A stretch of 32,018 bases of DNA from Ruminococcus sp. CAG:382 (GTDB lineage Bacteria; Bacillota; Clostridia; Oscillospirales; CAG-382): NCBI GenBank assembly GCA_000433115.1, contig FR892168.1, positions 1 through 32,018 of the forward strand, given 5' to 3'. Shown here piece by piece: positions 1 through 7,781 of the stretch (positions are counted from its first letter, which is position 1; each line of letters begins with the position of its first letter). The notes under the pieces were generated by a model. The model did not search any database and had not been told where the DNA came from. It saw only the letters and a list, made by a program, of their open reading frames with translations. The translations under genes were made by a program, and so were the position numbers.

Positions 1-18
1 CTTACGCTGTTCCCAAGC
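1..18 (-). repeat. hsdS conserved repeat A, copy at TRD2 junction
   Basis: CTTACGCTGTTCCCAAGC, encoding AWEQRK on the minus strand. Same orientation as the copy at 595-612, inverted relative to 3564 and 4109. Confidence 0.9.
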
Positions 19-663
19 GTCCGTAAATCCTGCAAATCGGACTTCCGGATAGGCACTTCCGTCTTTCGGAAACATCTTTTCAAGCATGGAAGCCTTAATA
101 TTCACTAATTTTGCATACTCACGCTGATGAAGGGTGATAAGGTCGCTTAGTTTGTCCAAATATCGGGCGATTGCTGCTTGTTCAGCCTTTGACGGATACA
201 CAAAATCGAGAGTTAAAAACTCATCATAGCTTATACTGCGCCCATCACGAATACCGTAAGTCACAGTTTCTAATCGTCTTATAAATTCCTTGGAAGTGAA
301 TACATATTTCCAATACTCCGAATCGTGCTTTTCAGGCTCAGAAAAGCCAAAAACCGTGTAGGCAGGCGAAGTTATGCCTTCTATTGTGGAATGAGCAAAT
401 CCTCCCTGAAAGGAACGGAGATGTATTACAAACTGCCCCGGTAATACTCTTTTATAGCCTGATTCATTCTTTTTGTCGTGGAATATATTGATGCTGTTTT
501 CATCTCTGCGAATCATTCCACGGTCTTGTGTTGCCGACAGAACAGGAAGATCGGGATATCCTTTATCAGCAGTTGAATTAAACAGTCCTTTTGACTTACG
601 CTGTTCCCAAGCATCTGTGAAACCGGCAAATCTGATAGCCGGTTTATTCATTCCGTCAGCCAT
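1..663 (-). CDS. hsdS: Type I restriction specificity subunit HsdS (partial, runs off left edge)
   Basis: The S subunit of a type I restriction-modification enzyme chooses the DNA target and binds HsdM. From the ATG at 663 the frame stays open for 221 codons to the edge. It starts with a short conserved segment ending FAGFTDAWEQRK, followed by a first target-recognition domain that closes with the family signature AAIARYLDKLSDLITLHQRE. A second copy of the FAGFTDAWEQRK segment begins at the very edge, so TRD2 lies outside. The start sits one base beyond the hsdM stop, so the two are co-translated. Both conserved segments recur inverted at 3564-4603, making this the expressed partner of a switchable pair. 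hsdR is not in the window. Confidence 0.93.
   Translation of the reverse strand, partial: MADGMNKPAIRFAGFTDAWEQRKSKGLFNSTADKGYPDLPVLSATQDRGMIRRDENSINIFHDKKNESGYKRVLPGQFVIHLRSFQGGFAHSTIEGITSPAYTVFGFSEPEKHDSEYWKYVFTSKEFIRRLETVTYGIRDGRSISYDEFLTLDFVYPSKAEQAAIARYLDKLSDLITLHQREYAKLVNIKASMLEKMFPKDGSAYPEVRFAGFTDAWEQRK
121..143 (-). repeat. hsdS conserved repeat B (expressed copy)
   Basis: A 23-bp segment encoding the LITLHQR end of TRD1. Exact inverted copies lie at 4029-4051 and 4581-4603, so single domains could be swapped as well as whole bodies. Confidence 0.88.
595..612 (-). repeat. hsdS conserved repeat A, copy at N-terminal junction
   Basis: CTTACGCTGTTCCCAAGC. Together with the inverted 17-bp match at 3564-3580 it brackets the hsdS start, all of hsdM, the HTH gene and the promoter. 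Confidence 0.9.
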
Positions 664-664
664 T

Positions 665-3220
665 TTATTCACCTCCGAGCAGTTTCTTCAGTTCGAGAAG
701 TCCCTGCATATCGAAGTCGCTGCCGGTTAACTGGTCAATCATTGCGGTCAAAGAAGCCTCGGTATCGGCAATTTCTTTCTCAACATCTTCAAATGTGGTC
801 TGGTACTTTTTCGCCAATGCTTCCAATTTAGCTGTCAGTGTGTCGACGATCCGCAGAGGAAGGGCTGAAATCTCGGTTACCATTGGTTCAATCCATTTCT
901 TAGAGAGTAACGCTAATGCATCCTCTTCACTCAAAGATTCAATTGTTTTCTTGGTTGTGATCTGAAGACTTGCAGTCTTATCTTTGATATCCTTTTTCAA
1001 AGACTTTTCTTCGTTTACCAAAGCATCAACCTTTTTGAGTATAGCGAGAACTTCCGCCTCTTCGTCTTTTGCTTTGAGAGCTTTCTTAACAGCAGCCGGA
1101 ACAAATGCAGTGCTGTCGTCATTGACAAAGTCTTTGGATTTTTCGTCTTCGGGCAGTTCCTCGAGAAGGGAGTCAAAGTCGGAAGTAATAGCAGCCAAAC
1201 GATCTTCACACAACTTTAGCGCGGTAACATCATCTGACAGAAGCTCTTTCTGCACCAGTTCAAACGGCAGAACACGACCGATCCAACCTTCCTGTACCTC
1301 GGTTTCTTTGTTGTCCTTTTTCTTAATCACCATATTGGGATCAACAACCGTAATGGACTTGGTACCTTCGGTTTGGATAATTTCAAGATCTACGGCGATT
1401 TTTGCCCAGTTCTGATCAAGTATCTGATATGCCTCATAGGGATCAACCAATGGAACATCGGAAAGCCGCTTGAAAAGTTCCGTGGCAATCGTGTTTTCTT
1501 CTTTGGATACTGGTATGCGTTCCATATCCGTAATCAGCTCTTGGTTCAGATACTCCGCAAAATTACCAAACTCGGTCTTAAATTTGCTTTCAAATGCCTC
1601 TGTGTCGGCATGAGAAAGAATAAATGCTTTGATATCATCAGGAACAAACAGCAGATATCCTGCGTTCTTTTTGGAAAACAAGGAGTCCTTCAGCGTCGGG
1701 AAAGCAGTCCAGTACTCAGCGAGATCTTCAACCTCACTGACTGGAACACCTCCATACATGGAAGCATAGATATCCCAACTCTCTGCTTTTTCAGACGAGT
1801 CTACATAGCGCGGAATATTCAGATTGTAATCATTTTTCCGGACTTCATCGCGGGAAACAACGCGGGAATATTTAGCGATAGTTTTGCGCCCGGTTACGGT
1901 ATCAACGATACGCTTGATATCGGAAGCACGGAGCTTATTGTTCTTTCCAACCTTCTCAAATCCCTTGGAAGCATCAATAATCAGGATGTCTGTATTCTCC
2001 CGCTTTTGCTTCAGCACCATAATAATTGTGGGAATACCGGTGCCAAAGAAAATGTTGGCGGGCAAGCCGATGATCGCATCAATTTTGTTGTTTTCAATCA
2101 GGTGCTTGCGTATTTCGCCTTCTTCACCGCCACGGAACAAAACGCCGTGTGGAAGAACAATTGTCATAATGCCATCCGGCTTGATATGATAAAGATCGTG
2201 GAGAAGGAAAGCATAGTCGGCTTTTCCTTTCGGAGCGAGTCCGTACTCCTTGTAACGAGGTTCATTTTCTTTGTCCTGCGGGTTCCAGTTCTGCGAATAA
2301 GGCGGGTTGGAAACGACCGCGTCCACATAAAGCGGATCATAGGTGCCGACCGGATCGCTCTCGTCAAAGTACGGCCAGTCATCTTCCAATGTATCGCCGT
2401 TTCTTGTTACGATATTTGAGGGAAGGATACCACGCATTACAAGGTTCATTCGCGTAAGGTTGTATGTATTCTCCTTCAATTCCTGTGCGTAATACTTGAT
2501 TTGGTCACCGTTGCCCATGTGTTTTGCAACGCTCTTGCCGATATTGATCAGCAAGGAACCGGAGCCGCTGGTCGGATCATATATCTTGATTTCTGTACGG
2601 TCTTTCAGATGATCGGCAACGATTTCGGACATAAGTAGCGATACTTCGTGCGGGGTATAGAATTCTCCTGCCTTCTTTCCTGCGTTTGCGGCAAAGTTGG
2701 AGATCAGATACTCATAGATGAAGCCAAGAACATCGTAGTCCTGCTTTCCGTCCATGGGGATGTCTTTGATGAGGTGTATCAAATCGCTGATTGCCTTTGT
2801 CTGACTTCCGGCACCGTCTCCAAGTTTGGAAAGACCGGTTTGCAGTGTGTCAAAAATCTTTTCAAAAACCTTTTTGTGAGTTGGGTTGATCAAACGGCTG
2901 AAAGCAGAAAGAGCATCACGGACATTGCCAACATTGAAATCCGAACCCTTGGCAAGCCATGTGGAAAACAAATTCTCATAAGCTATGAAGTAACCGATTT
3001 TATTCTGTACATCCGTAACGATTTCTGTTTGATCTTCTGTTACTGCTGGAAGATCAGCATCGGTAAAGCCAAGCTCTTTCAGATATTTAACCTCTTTATC
3101 GGAAAGAAATTTATAGAAAATGAAACCGAGAATATAATCCTTATATTCGTTTGCCTCAATTTTGGAACGCATTTTATTTGCGGATTCCCAAATTTTTGCC
3201 GCCAATTGCTGTTTGTTCAT
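665..3220 (-). CDS. hsdM: Type I restriction-modification methyltransferase subunit HsdM
   Basis: N6-adenine DNA methyltransferase of a type I R-M complex. The N-terminal helical HsdM domain covers residues 1-160. The substrate-binding segment GEFYTP is at 185-190, the AdoMet motif DPTSGSGS at 215-222 and the catalytic NPPY at 305-308. At 851 residues it is much longer than the usual roughly 500. The extra C-terminal region (about 500-851) is charged, with coiled-coil-like helices near 640-851, as in a known long-HsdM subgroup. It lies downstream of a small HTH gene and directly upstream of hsdS, in one operon read leftward. Confidence 0.96.
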   Translation of the reverse strand: MNKQQLAAKIWESANKMRSKIEANEYKDYILGFIFYKFLSDKEVKYLKELGFTDADLPAVTEDQTEIVTDVQNKIGYFIAYENLFSTWLAKGSDFNVGNVRDALSAFSRLINPTHKKVFEKIFDTLQTGLSKLGDGAGSQTKAISDLIHLIKDIPMDGKQDYDVLGFIYEYLISNFAANAGKKAGEFYTPHEVSLLMSEIVADHLKDRTEIKIYDPTSGSGSLLINIGKSVAKHMGNGDQIKYYAQELKENTYNLTRMNLVMRGILPSNIVTRNGDTLEDDWPYFDESDPVGTYDPLYVDAVVSNPPYSQNWNPQDKENEPRYKEYGLAPKGKADYAFLLHDLYHIKPDGIMTIVLPHGVLFRGGEEGEIRKHLIENNKIDAIIGLPANIFFGTGIPTIIMVLKQKRENTDILIIDASKGFEKVGKNNKLRASDIKRIVDTVTGRKTIAKYSRVVSRDEVRKNDYNLNIPRYVDSSEKAESWDIYASMYGGVPVSEVEDLAEYWTAFPTLKDSLFSKKNAGYLLFVPDDIKAFILSHADTEAFESKFKTEFGNFAEYLNQELITDMERIPVSKEENTIATELFKRLSDVPLVDPYEAYQILDQNWAKIAVDLEIIQTEGTKSITVVDPNMVIKKKDNKETEVQEGWIGRVLPFELVQKELLSDDVTALKLCEDRLAAITSDFDSLLEELPEDEKSKDFVNDDSTAFVPAAVKKALKAKDEEAEVLAILKKVDALVNEEKSLKKDIKDKTASLQITTKKTIESLSEEDALALLSKKWIEPMVTEISALPLRIVDTLTAKLEALAKKYQTTFEDVEKEIADTEASLTAMIDQLTGSDFDMQGLLELKKLLGGE

Positions 3221-3242
3221 GCGTGGCTACCTTCCTTTTTGA

Positions 3243-3479
3243 TTATTTTTTGTTTTTCGGCAAGTCTGAATTGATCAACGCCTTTTGTAAATTATCAATT
3301 GGTATATTGTTCTCATCACAGAAAGTCTTGATCTTTCTCATAGCCGCCATTTTCGGAATCGTCTTTCCGGTTTCCCACCGATTAACGGTCGCAAAGGTTA
3401 CAGAAAGCCTTTCCGCAAAGTCTCTTTGGGATAAAAGTGCTTTTTGGCGTATTATTTTTATTTCGTTCGCAACACTCAT
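3243..3479 (-). CDS. Small XRE-family HTH regulator heading the hsdM operon
   Basis: A 78-residue Cro/C1-type DNA-binding protein, essentially one helix-turn-helix domain (about residues 3-60; key stretch LSQRDFAERLSVTFATVNRW). The ATG at 3479 is chosen because AGGAG lies 8 bases upstream; a GTG at 3494 in the same frame would overlap that ribosome site. It is the first gene of the HTH-hsdM-hsdS operon and probably autoregulates, because two direct GTATATCAA repeats overlap its promoter. By analogy with controller proteins it may limit methyltransferase expression; that role is inferred. Confidence 0.88.
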   Translation of the reverse strand: MSVANEIKIIRQKALLSQRDFAERLSVTFATVNRWETGKTIPKMAAMRKIKTFCDENNIPIDNLQKALINSDLPKNKK

Positions 3480-3498
3480 TATTCTGCTCCTCACGATT

Positions 3499-3537
3499 GT
3501 ATATCAATAGTATAACACAAGTATATCAAAATTACAA
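3499..3537 (-). promoter_or_regulatory. Promoter and candidate operator of the hsdM operon
   Basis: On the minus strand TTGTAA (3532-3537) and TATACT (3509-3514) are separated by 17 bp. Two direct copies of GTATATCAA (3499-3507 and 3521-3529, 22 bp apart, two helical turns) overlap the -10 and the spacer. This fits an operator for the HTH protein encoded just downstream. Confidence 0.65.
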
Positions 3538-3563
3538 TAGCAAAACGACATTATTGGCTTTTT

Positions 3564-3580
3564 CTTGGGAACAGCGTAAG
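3564..3580 (+). repeat. hsdS conserved repeat A, inverted copy 1
   Basis: CTTGGGAACAGCGTAAG, reverse complement of 17 of the 18 bases at 595-612. It is preceded by ATTGGCTTTTT, which recurs near 4647 with a degraded form of the repeat at the end of the silent cassette. Confidence 0.9.
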
Positions 3581-4028
3581 CTCGGAGACTGCTTCGATGA
3601 ACGCAATGAAAGTATGCCAGATGGAGAATTGATTTCAGTAACCATAAACGATGGAATTAGAAAATTCTCCGAACTTGGAAGGCATGATAATTCTAATGAT
3701 GACAAATCAAAATATAAAAAAGTATGCGTCGGAGATATAGCTTATAACTCCATGCGAATGTGGCAAGGGGCAAGTGGTTATTCACCATACGAAGGCATTG
3801 TAAGCCCAGCTTATACCGTATTATCGCCCAAGACGGGGGTTGTGTCACGTTGCTTGGCATATCAATTCAAGCTACCAGAGATGATACATACTTTCCAAGT
3901 TAATTCGCAAGGAATTACATCTGATAACTGGAACTTGAAATATCCCGCTTTCAGTGAAATAGAGATTGCCGTTGCAAAACAGACCGAGGAGCAAGAACTG
4001 ATAGCATCATTTTTCACTAATCTCGACA

Positions 4029-4051
4029 ACCTTATCACCCTTCATCAGCGT
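4029..4051 (+). repeat. hsdS conserved repeat B, inverted copy 1
   Basis: Exact reverse complement of 121-143, at the end of TRD1 in the silent cassette. Confidence 0.88.
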
Positions 4052-4108
4052 AAGTATTTTTACATGTTCACTTCGGCAGGAACCATTCGAACTTTTCAAA
4101 ATACAAAC

Positions 4109-4126
4109 GCTTGGGAACAGCGTAAG
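4109..4126 (+). repeat. hsdS conserved repeat A, inverted copy 2
   Basis: GCTTGGGAACAGCGTAAG at the TRD1/TRD2 junction of the silent cassette, exact reverse complement of 1-18 and 595-612. Confidence 0.9.
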
Positions 4127-4580
4127 TTTGAAGACGCCTTTATTGAACGAAGGGAAAAAACGGTAACGGAAAATGAAGATACACTCCTTTCATGCGCAAT
4201 AAACGGAATGTTTTTGAATTCGGAACTCTTTGGGCATTTTCGAGGGACGACAACCATTGGCTATTTGAAAGTGAAAAAAAACGATTTAATTTTATCTGCT
4301 CAAAACCTTCATCTTGGTAATGCAAATGTCAATTTGCGCTTTGAACACGGCATTATTTCACCTGCATATAAGGTTTATGACCTAAATAATTGTGAACCTG
4401 AATTTGTTCAGGCGTGGGTAAAAAAGGAAGATACAAAGAATTTCTTTTTGGCTGCGACAACAGAAGGTGCAAGTCAATGTCGAAAAAATATAGAATGGGA
4501 TACTCTCGGTAAACAAACTATTTGTATGCCGGCTATAAAAGAACAAGCGACAATAGGCTCATTTTTTAAGTGTGTTGACA

Positions 4581-4603
4581 ACCTTATCACCCTTCATCAG
4601 CGT
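4581..4603 (+). repeat. hsdS conserved repeat B, inverted copy 2
   Basis: Exact copy of 4029-4051 at the end of TRD2 in the silent cassette. Confidence 0.88.
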
Positions 4604-4681
4604 GAGCGTATTTTGCATGAAATTCAAAATAATTAGGGATAAATATTGGCTTTTTGCTTCCACTCAAAATCAGCGTAAGTA

Positions 4682-4720
4682 AAACCGCCTACGATTCAAT
4701 CACGAATCGTAGACGGCTTT
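4682..4720. terminator. Bidirectional terminator between silent hsdS and S24 repressor
   Basis: CTACGATTC (4689-4697) pairs with GAATCGTAG (4704-4712); after one unpaired base on each side, CCG/CGG extends the stem. A-rich and T-rich flanks lie on both sides, separating the convergent transcripts. Confidence 0.8.
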
Positions 4721-4721
4721 A

Positions 4722-5438
4722 CTATTCTTCCACCACTCCGAGAACTCTGCCACAGCAATAAATGCTGTCTGTCGAGCGCAACGGAATCGGTTTATATGCT
4801 GTGTTGTGCGAAATCAGGCACTTGTTGCCCAACTCTTTGATATATGCATCGCCGTTAACAATAAAGATGCCGATATCACCTTCTTCAAGCGCATCGTCTT
4901 TCACTACAAAGACGCGATCACCGCTGTGGAATGTCGGTTCCATACTGTCACCGGAGATTGGGATCACAAAGTCAGCTTGCTCCGCCTCGGACGATTCATT
5001 AACCCAAATCTTTTCGGGCAATTCGGATTCGAGAAAGTTACCGGTACCGGCTGATGCAGGAAAATCATAGAAATCTATGCCCAATTTGCGCAGCCTCGGC
5101 TTTCTGGGCTGGCTGACAAGCACGCGTTCGTATTCCGCAGCCAAAACCGAGTTTACGGCCTTCTTTCCGAAATCATCTATGTATCGGTACTTTTTTATGA
5201 TTTCCCACTCGGTTAAATTGGGCACTTCTGCTGCCGATCGATAACCAAGAAGCTGATCCGCAGATACCTCAAGGACATTGCAAATCTTCAAGAGAGTAAC
5301 GCAGTCCGGTTTTGCTCTTCCGCTTTCCCAAGTTGATACTGCCGATGGAGATTTCGCCCCAATGCGTTCGGCAAGCTCTTCCTGTTTCATATTTCTTGCA
5401 AGTCGTGCTTCTTTGATTCGTAAGCCAATAGACTTCAT
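4722..5438 (-). CDS. LexA/CI-like self-cleaving repressor (XRE HTH + S24 peptidase)
   Basis: A 238-residue repressor. An N-terminal HTH_XRE domain spans residues 4-65 (KQEELAERIGAKSPSAVSTW), and a C-terminal S24 domain carries Ser165 in GDSMEP and Lys201 in AYIKEL, the Ser-Lys dyad. The autocleavage site is probably Ala130-Gly131 in PASAGTGNF. DNA damage would trigger RecA-stimulated cleavage as in LexA and phage CI (family knowledge). The ATG at 5438 is preceded by GGAGGG; an in-frame TTG at 5453 would destroy that site. It is divergent from the dinB operon, with palindromic half-sites between both promoters, so it probably represses itself and the polymerase operon. Confidence 0.92.
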   Translation of the reverse strand: MKSIGLRIKEARLARNMKQEELAERIGAKSPSAVSTWESGRAKPDCVTLLKICNVLEVSADQLLGYRSAAEVPNLTEWEIIKKYRYIDDFGKKAVNSVLAAEYERVLVSQPRKPRLRKLGIDFYDFPASAGTGNFLESELPEKIWVNESSEAEQADFVIPISGDSMEPTFHSGDRVFVVKDDALEEGDIGIFIVNGDAYIKELGNKCLISHNTAYKPIPLRSTDSIYCCGRVLGVVEE

Positions 5439-5467
5439 GACACAACCCTCCAATCTATCATAATGCT

Positions 5468-5496
5468 ATTATATCACAGTCTGAATCAAATGTCAA
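5468..5496 (-). promoter_or_regulatory. Promoter of the S24 repressor gene
   Basis: Perfect consensus on the minus strand: TTGACA (5491-5496), 17-bp spacer, TATAAT (5468-5473). The -35 overlaps the outermost operator half-site. Confidence 0.85.
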
Positions 5497-5532
5497 GAGA
5501 AAACTTGAATTAAATTCAAGAAAACCTCTTGA
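5493..5532. promoter_or_regulatory. Operator array of four alternating half-sites
   Basis: TCAAG (5493-5497), CTTGA (5504-5508), TCAAG (5516-5520) and CTTGA (5528-5532) have centres 11-12 bp apart, about one helical turn. The central pair forms the perfect 17-bp palindrome CTTGAATTAAATTCAAG (5504-5520). The outer half-sites overlap the -35 boxes of both divergent promoters, so repressor dimers here could shut off both directions. Confidence 0.72.
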
Positions 5533-5557
5533 CAAATGAACCTCGTTAATGTATAAT
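5529..5557 (+). promoter_or_regulatory. Promoter of the dinB-ImmA operon
   Basis: Perfect consensus: TTGACA (5529-5534), 17-bp spacer, TATAAT (5552-5557). The -35 overlaps the last CTTGA half-site, so it is probably repressed until DNA damage. Confidence 0.87.
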
Positions 5558-5613
5558 ATAATCACTTCACCGTGATTCAAGCAAAAACCGGAAAGAGAGG
5601 CATTGGCTATACC

Positions 5614-6855
5614 ATGTCAGACCGCGCAATCCTCCATATTGATATGAATAACTTCTATGCCTCGGTCGAGTGCATGATGAACCCCGACCTGAAACCGTAC
5701 CCGATTGCCGTTTGCGGCAGTCAGGAAGACCGACACGGAATCGTCCTTGCAAAGAATTACAAAGCAAAGGCGTTCGGAGTCAGTACGGGTGAAGCCATCT
5801 GGCAAGCGAAGCAGAAATGCCCGAATCTTGTTATTGTCCCTCCGCACTATGAGCAGTACATGAGATTCTCAAAGCTCGCAAGGGAGATATACGGCAGATA
5901 TACCGATCTGATTGAACCGTTCGGAATGGACGAGGTCTGGGCTGATGTTACCGGATGTCAGCGTTATATCGGCACTCCTTTGCATATTGCGAAAAAGATA
6001 AAGGAAACCATCAAGTACGAACTTGGGTTAACGGTCTCCATCGGAGTTTCCTTTAATAAGATATTTGCCAAACTCGGTTCGGATATGAAAAAGCCCGATG
6101 CTATTACCGTGATTCCGAAAGAATCTTTCAAAGAGATCGTCTGGGATCTCCCTGCATCGGATATGCTCGGCGTCGGTCGTGCAACTGAAAAGAAACTCTC
6201 GTCAGTTGGCATCCGAACAATCGGACAACTCGCGCAGTTTCCGGTCGACTTTTTTCAGAGAAGACTCGGGAAATGCGGTGTTGATATATGGCGTTTCGCC
6301 AACGGTCTTGATACATCGCCCGTCACAGTCAGGGATATTGAAGCCCCGGACAAAACCGTCGGACATGGTATGACGGCAATTCAGGACCTTGAAAATCCGG
6401 CAGAGGTCTGGAAATTCATCCTCGAACTCTGCCAAGACATAGGTCATCGGCTCTATGTCTTCAACAAGAAAGCAACAGGCATCGCAATTGCGATTCGAGA
6501 TAAAAACCTTTTTACAAAGCAGTGGCAGTGTGGACTCCCCGTTTCCACACAAAGTCCATCGGTTATTGCGAAAGAAGCCTTCTCCCTGTTTTTACACAAC
6601 TATGACTGGACACATCCGATTCGTTCGATTACGGTCAGAGCCATCAATCTCACATCGTTGGACACCCCATGTCAGCTCGACCTGTTTTCCGATCCAATCA
6701 AAGTTGCGAAAGCAGAATCTCTGGACAAAACCATTGAAAACTTGCGCTATCGCTTCGGAAAGAAAATCATCCGCAATGCCTGTCTGTTGAACAATCCGAA
6801 AATGTCGCCGCATGACAATCCCGATATTATCATGCCGACAGGAATACCCATGTAG
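5614..6855 (+). CDS. dinB: Y-family DNA polymerase, DinB/Pol IV type
   Basis: Translesion DNA polymerase, 413 residues. The palm has metal ligands Asp10 (HIDMNNFYASVE) and Asp106-Glu107 (FGMDEVWAD). Helix-hairpin-helix and little-finger regions follow, with a QLDLF clamp-binding motif near the C terminus. The ATG at 5614 is chosen because an in-frame GTG at 5572 lies only about 15 bp past the -10 box and has no room for a ribosome site; GAGAGG lies upstream of 5614. First gene of an operon under the S24 repressor, so probably an SOS-type mutagenic polymerase carried by the mobile element. Confidence 0.93.
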   Translation: MSDRAILHIDMNNFYASVECMMNPDLKPYPIAVCGSQEDRHGIVLAKNYKAKAFGVSTGEAIWQAKQKCPNLVIVPPHYEQYMRFSKLAREIYGRYTDLIEPFGMDEVWADVTGCQRYIGTPLHIAKKIKETIKYELGLTVSIGVSFNKIFAKLGSDMKKPDAITVIPKESFKEIVWDLPASDMLGVGRATEKKLSSVGIRTIGQLAQFPVDFFQRRLGKCGVDIWRFANGLDTSPVTVRDIEAPDKTVGHGMTAIQDLENPAEVWKFILELCQDIGHRLYVFNKKATGIAIAIRDKNLFTKQWQCGLPVSTQSPSVIAKEAFSLFLHNYDWTHPIRSITVRAINLTSLDTPCQLDLFSDPIKVAKAESLDKTIENLRYRFGKKIIRNACLLNNPKMSPHDNPDIIMPTGIPM

Positions 6856-6865
6856 GAGGTTCAAT

Positions 6866-7135
6866 ATGCAAACGACCAAATTTGTCAAACAGCCGGTTGC
6901 TGTCAGTGTCATCGTGGAGAAGGACGGACGTGTGTTCCCCAGGAAATTTCTATGGAAGGACGGTCACACCTATAAAATTGACCGAATAACAAGAGTTGAA
7001 AGAGCCGCTTCTACCAAGGTCGGAGGATGCGGTATCCGCTACACCGTCATGGTGGAAGGACTGCCTCGATACCTGTACGATGAGGAAGGTAAATGGTTTA
7101 TGGAAGACGAGGTTGTAATCGAGGTAGATACATGA
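6866..7135 (+). CDS. Small conserved-looking protein of the dinB operon
   Basis: 89 residues from an ATG with TAGGAGG 6 bases upstream, starting 10 bp after dinB. The composition is beta-rich, with a central FLWKDGHTYKIDRI segment and an acidic C terminus. It loosely recalls the short beta-rich DUF6504-type proteins found beside Y-family polymerase genes in other phyla, but this is weak pattern memory and no function can be assigned. Its stop overlaps the next start (ATGA), so it is translationally coupled to the metallopeptidase gene. Confidence 0.8.
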   Translation: MQTTKFVKQPVAVSVIVEKDGRVFPRKFLWKDGHTYKIDRITRVERAASTKVGGCGIRYTVMVEGLPRYLYDEEGKWFMEDEVVIEVDT

Positions 7136-7776
7136 TCATAGGTACAAAAGCCGAGTTTGAACAACTCGCCGACTTCATTCTCCGGGATTATCTCGGAAAT
7201 ACCTATGACGGCTATGATCCACTTGACATTCAAGCCTTCGCCAAAGACTACTTAAAACTCGATATCTCTTATTTTGCCTTTGACCCTGACACAGGGATCG
7301 AAGGAATGCGGACAGGAAATCAGATCATTCTCGACGACAGGCTGCTTGATGACAAGAAAGCCGGTGAGCGAAACTTCACGATTGCTCACGAGTGCGGACA
7401 CGATCTGATCAACTGGCAGGATCCTACCTATTCTCCGCAAACGGTTGTGAATTACCGCATCAAAAGTTCACGCAAAAGCCTTGTGACGGAAGATGATTTC
7501 AAGGAATGGCAAGCAAATGTGGTAGCCTCCTGTCTTCTGCTCCGTCCGAATCTTGTCGGCTGGTCTATGTTCACCTTTATGCGCAAAGATAAAGTGACTG
7601 TGTTTGACGAACATTATTTGTATCCGGAAGACCGCTATCGACTACGGATGATGGCGTGTTATCTCGGAGTATCTCAAACCTGCCTTTTATATCGCCTTGA
7701 TCGGTTGAACATGGTTGATCACAAACCATTTAAAGAATATGACCTGCTGACGGCATCGTTCTTTAATTGGAGGTGA
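7132..7776 (+). CDS. ImmA/IrrE-type zinc metallopeptidase
   Basis: 214 residues with the zinc signature HECGH (His86, Glu87, His90) and a probable third ligand at Glu125 in KEWQANVVAS, typical of the ImmA/IrrE (COG2856) family. Family members cleave XRE-type repressors of mobile elements (ImmA on ImmR) or act in the DNA damage response. The ATG at 7132 overlaps the preceding stop. It sits in an operon controlled by a repressor that itself carries an S24 domain, so this element may have two proteolytic routes to derepression. Its substrate is unknown. Confidence 0.87.
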   Translation: MIIGTKAEFEQLADFILRDYLGNTYDGYDPLDIQAFAKDYLKLDISYFAFDPDTGIEGMRTGNQIILDDRLLDDKKAGERNFTIAHECGHDLINWQDPTYSPQTVVNYRIKSSRKSLVTEDDFKEWQANVVASCLLLRPNLVGWSMFTFMRKDKVTVFDEHYLYPEDRYRLRMMACYLGVSQTCLLYRLDRLNMVDHKPFKEYDLLTASFFNWR

Positions 7777-7781
7777 TAACA

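Larger units (their letters stand above)
3564..4636 (+). pseudogene. hsdS: Silent, inverted hsdS body lacking promoter and start
   Basis: The open frame encodes two target-recognition domains, each preceded by WEQRK (3564-3580 and 4109-4126) and closed by DNLITLHQR (4029-4051 and 4581-4603): a full S-subunit body minus its N-terminal 22 residues. No credible start or ribosome site precedes WEQRK, and the upstream in-frame codons read back into the divergent promoter region. It faces the hsdM operon. Both TRDs differ from TRD1 of the expressed gene, so it would give a different specificity if joined to the hsdM-linked N terminus. A donor cassette for inversion is the best reading; a simple relic is possible. 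Confidence 0.85.

Noticed and set aside
1373..2419. Long plus-strand open frame of 348 codons
   Set aside because: Lies antisense to the hsdM catalytic domain, has no protein-like motifs or ribosome site, and follows hsdM codon structure.
5572..5613. Upstream GTG start for dinB
   Set aside because: Only about 15 bp past the -10 box with no room for a ribosome site; the polymerase family begins at the later Met.
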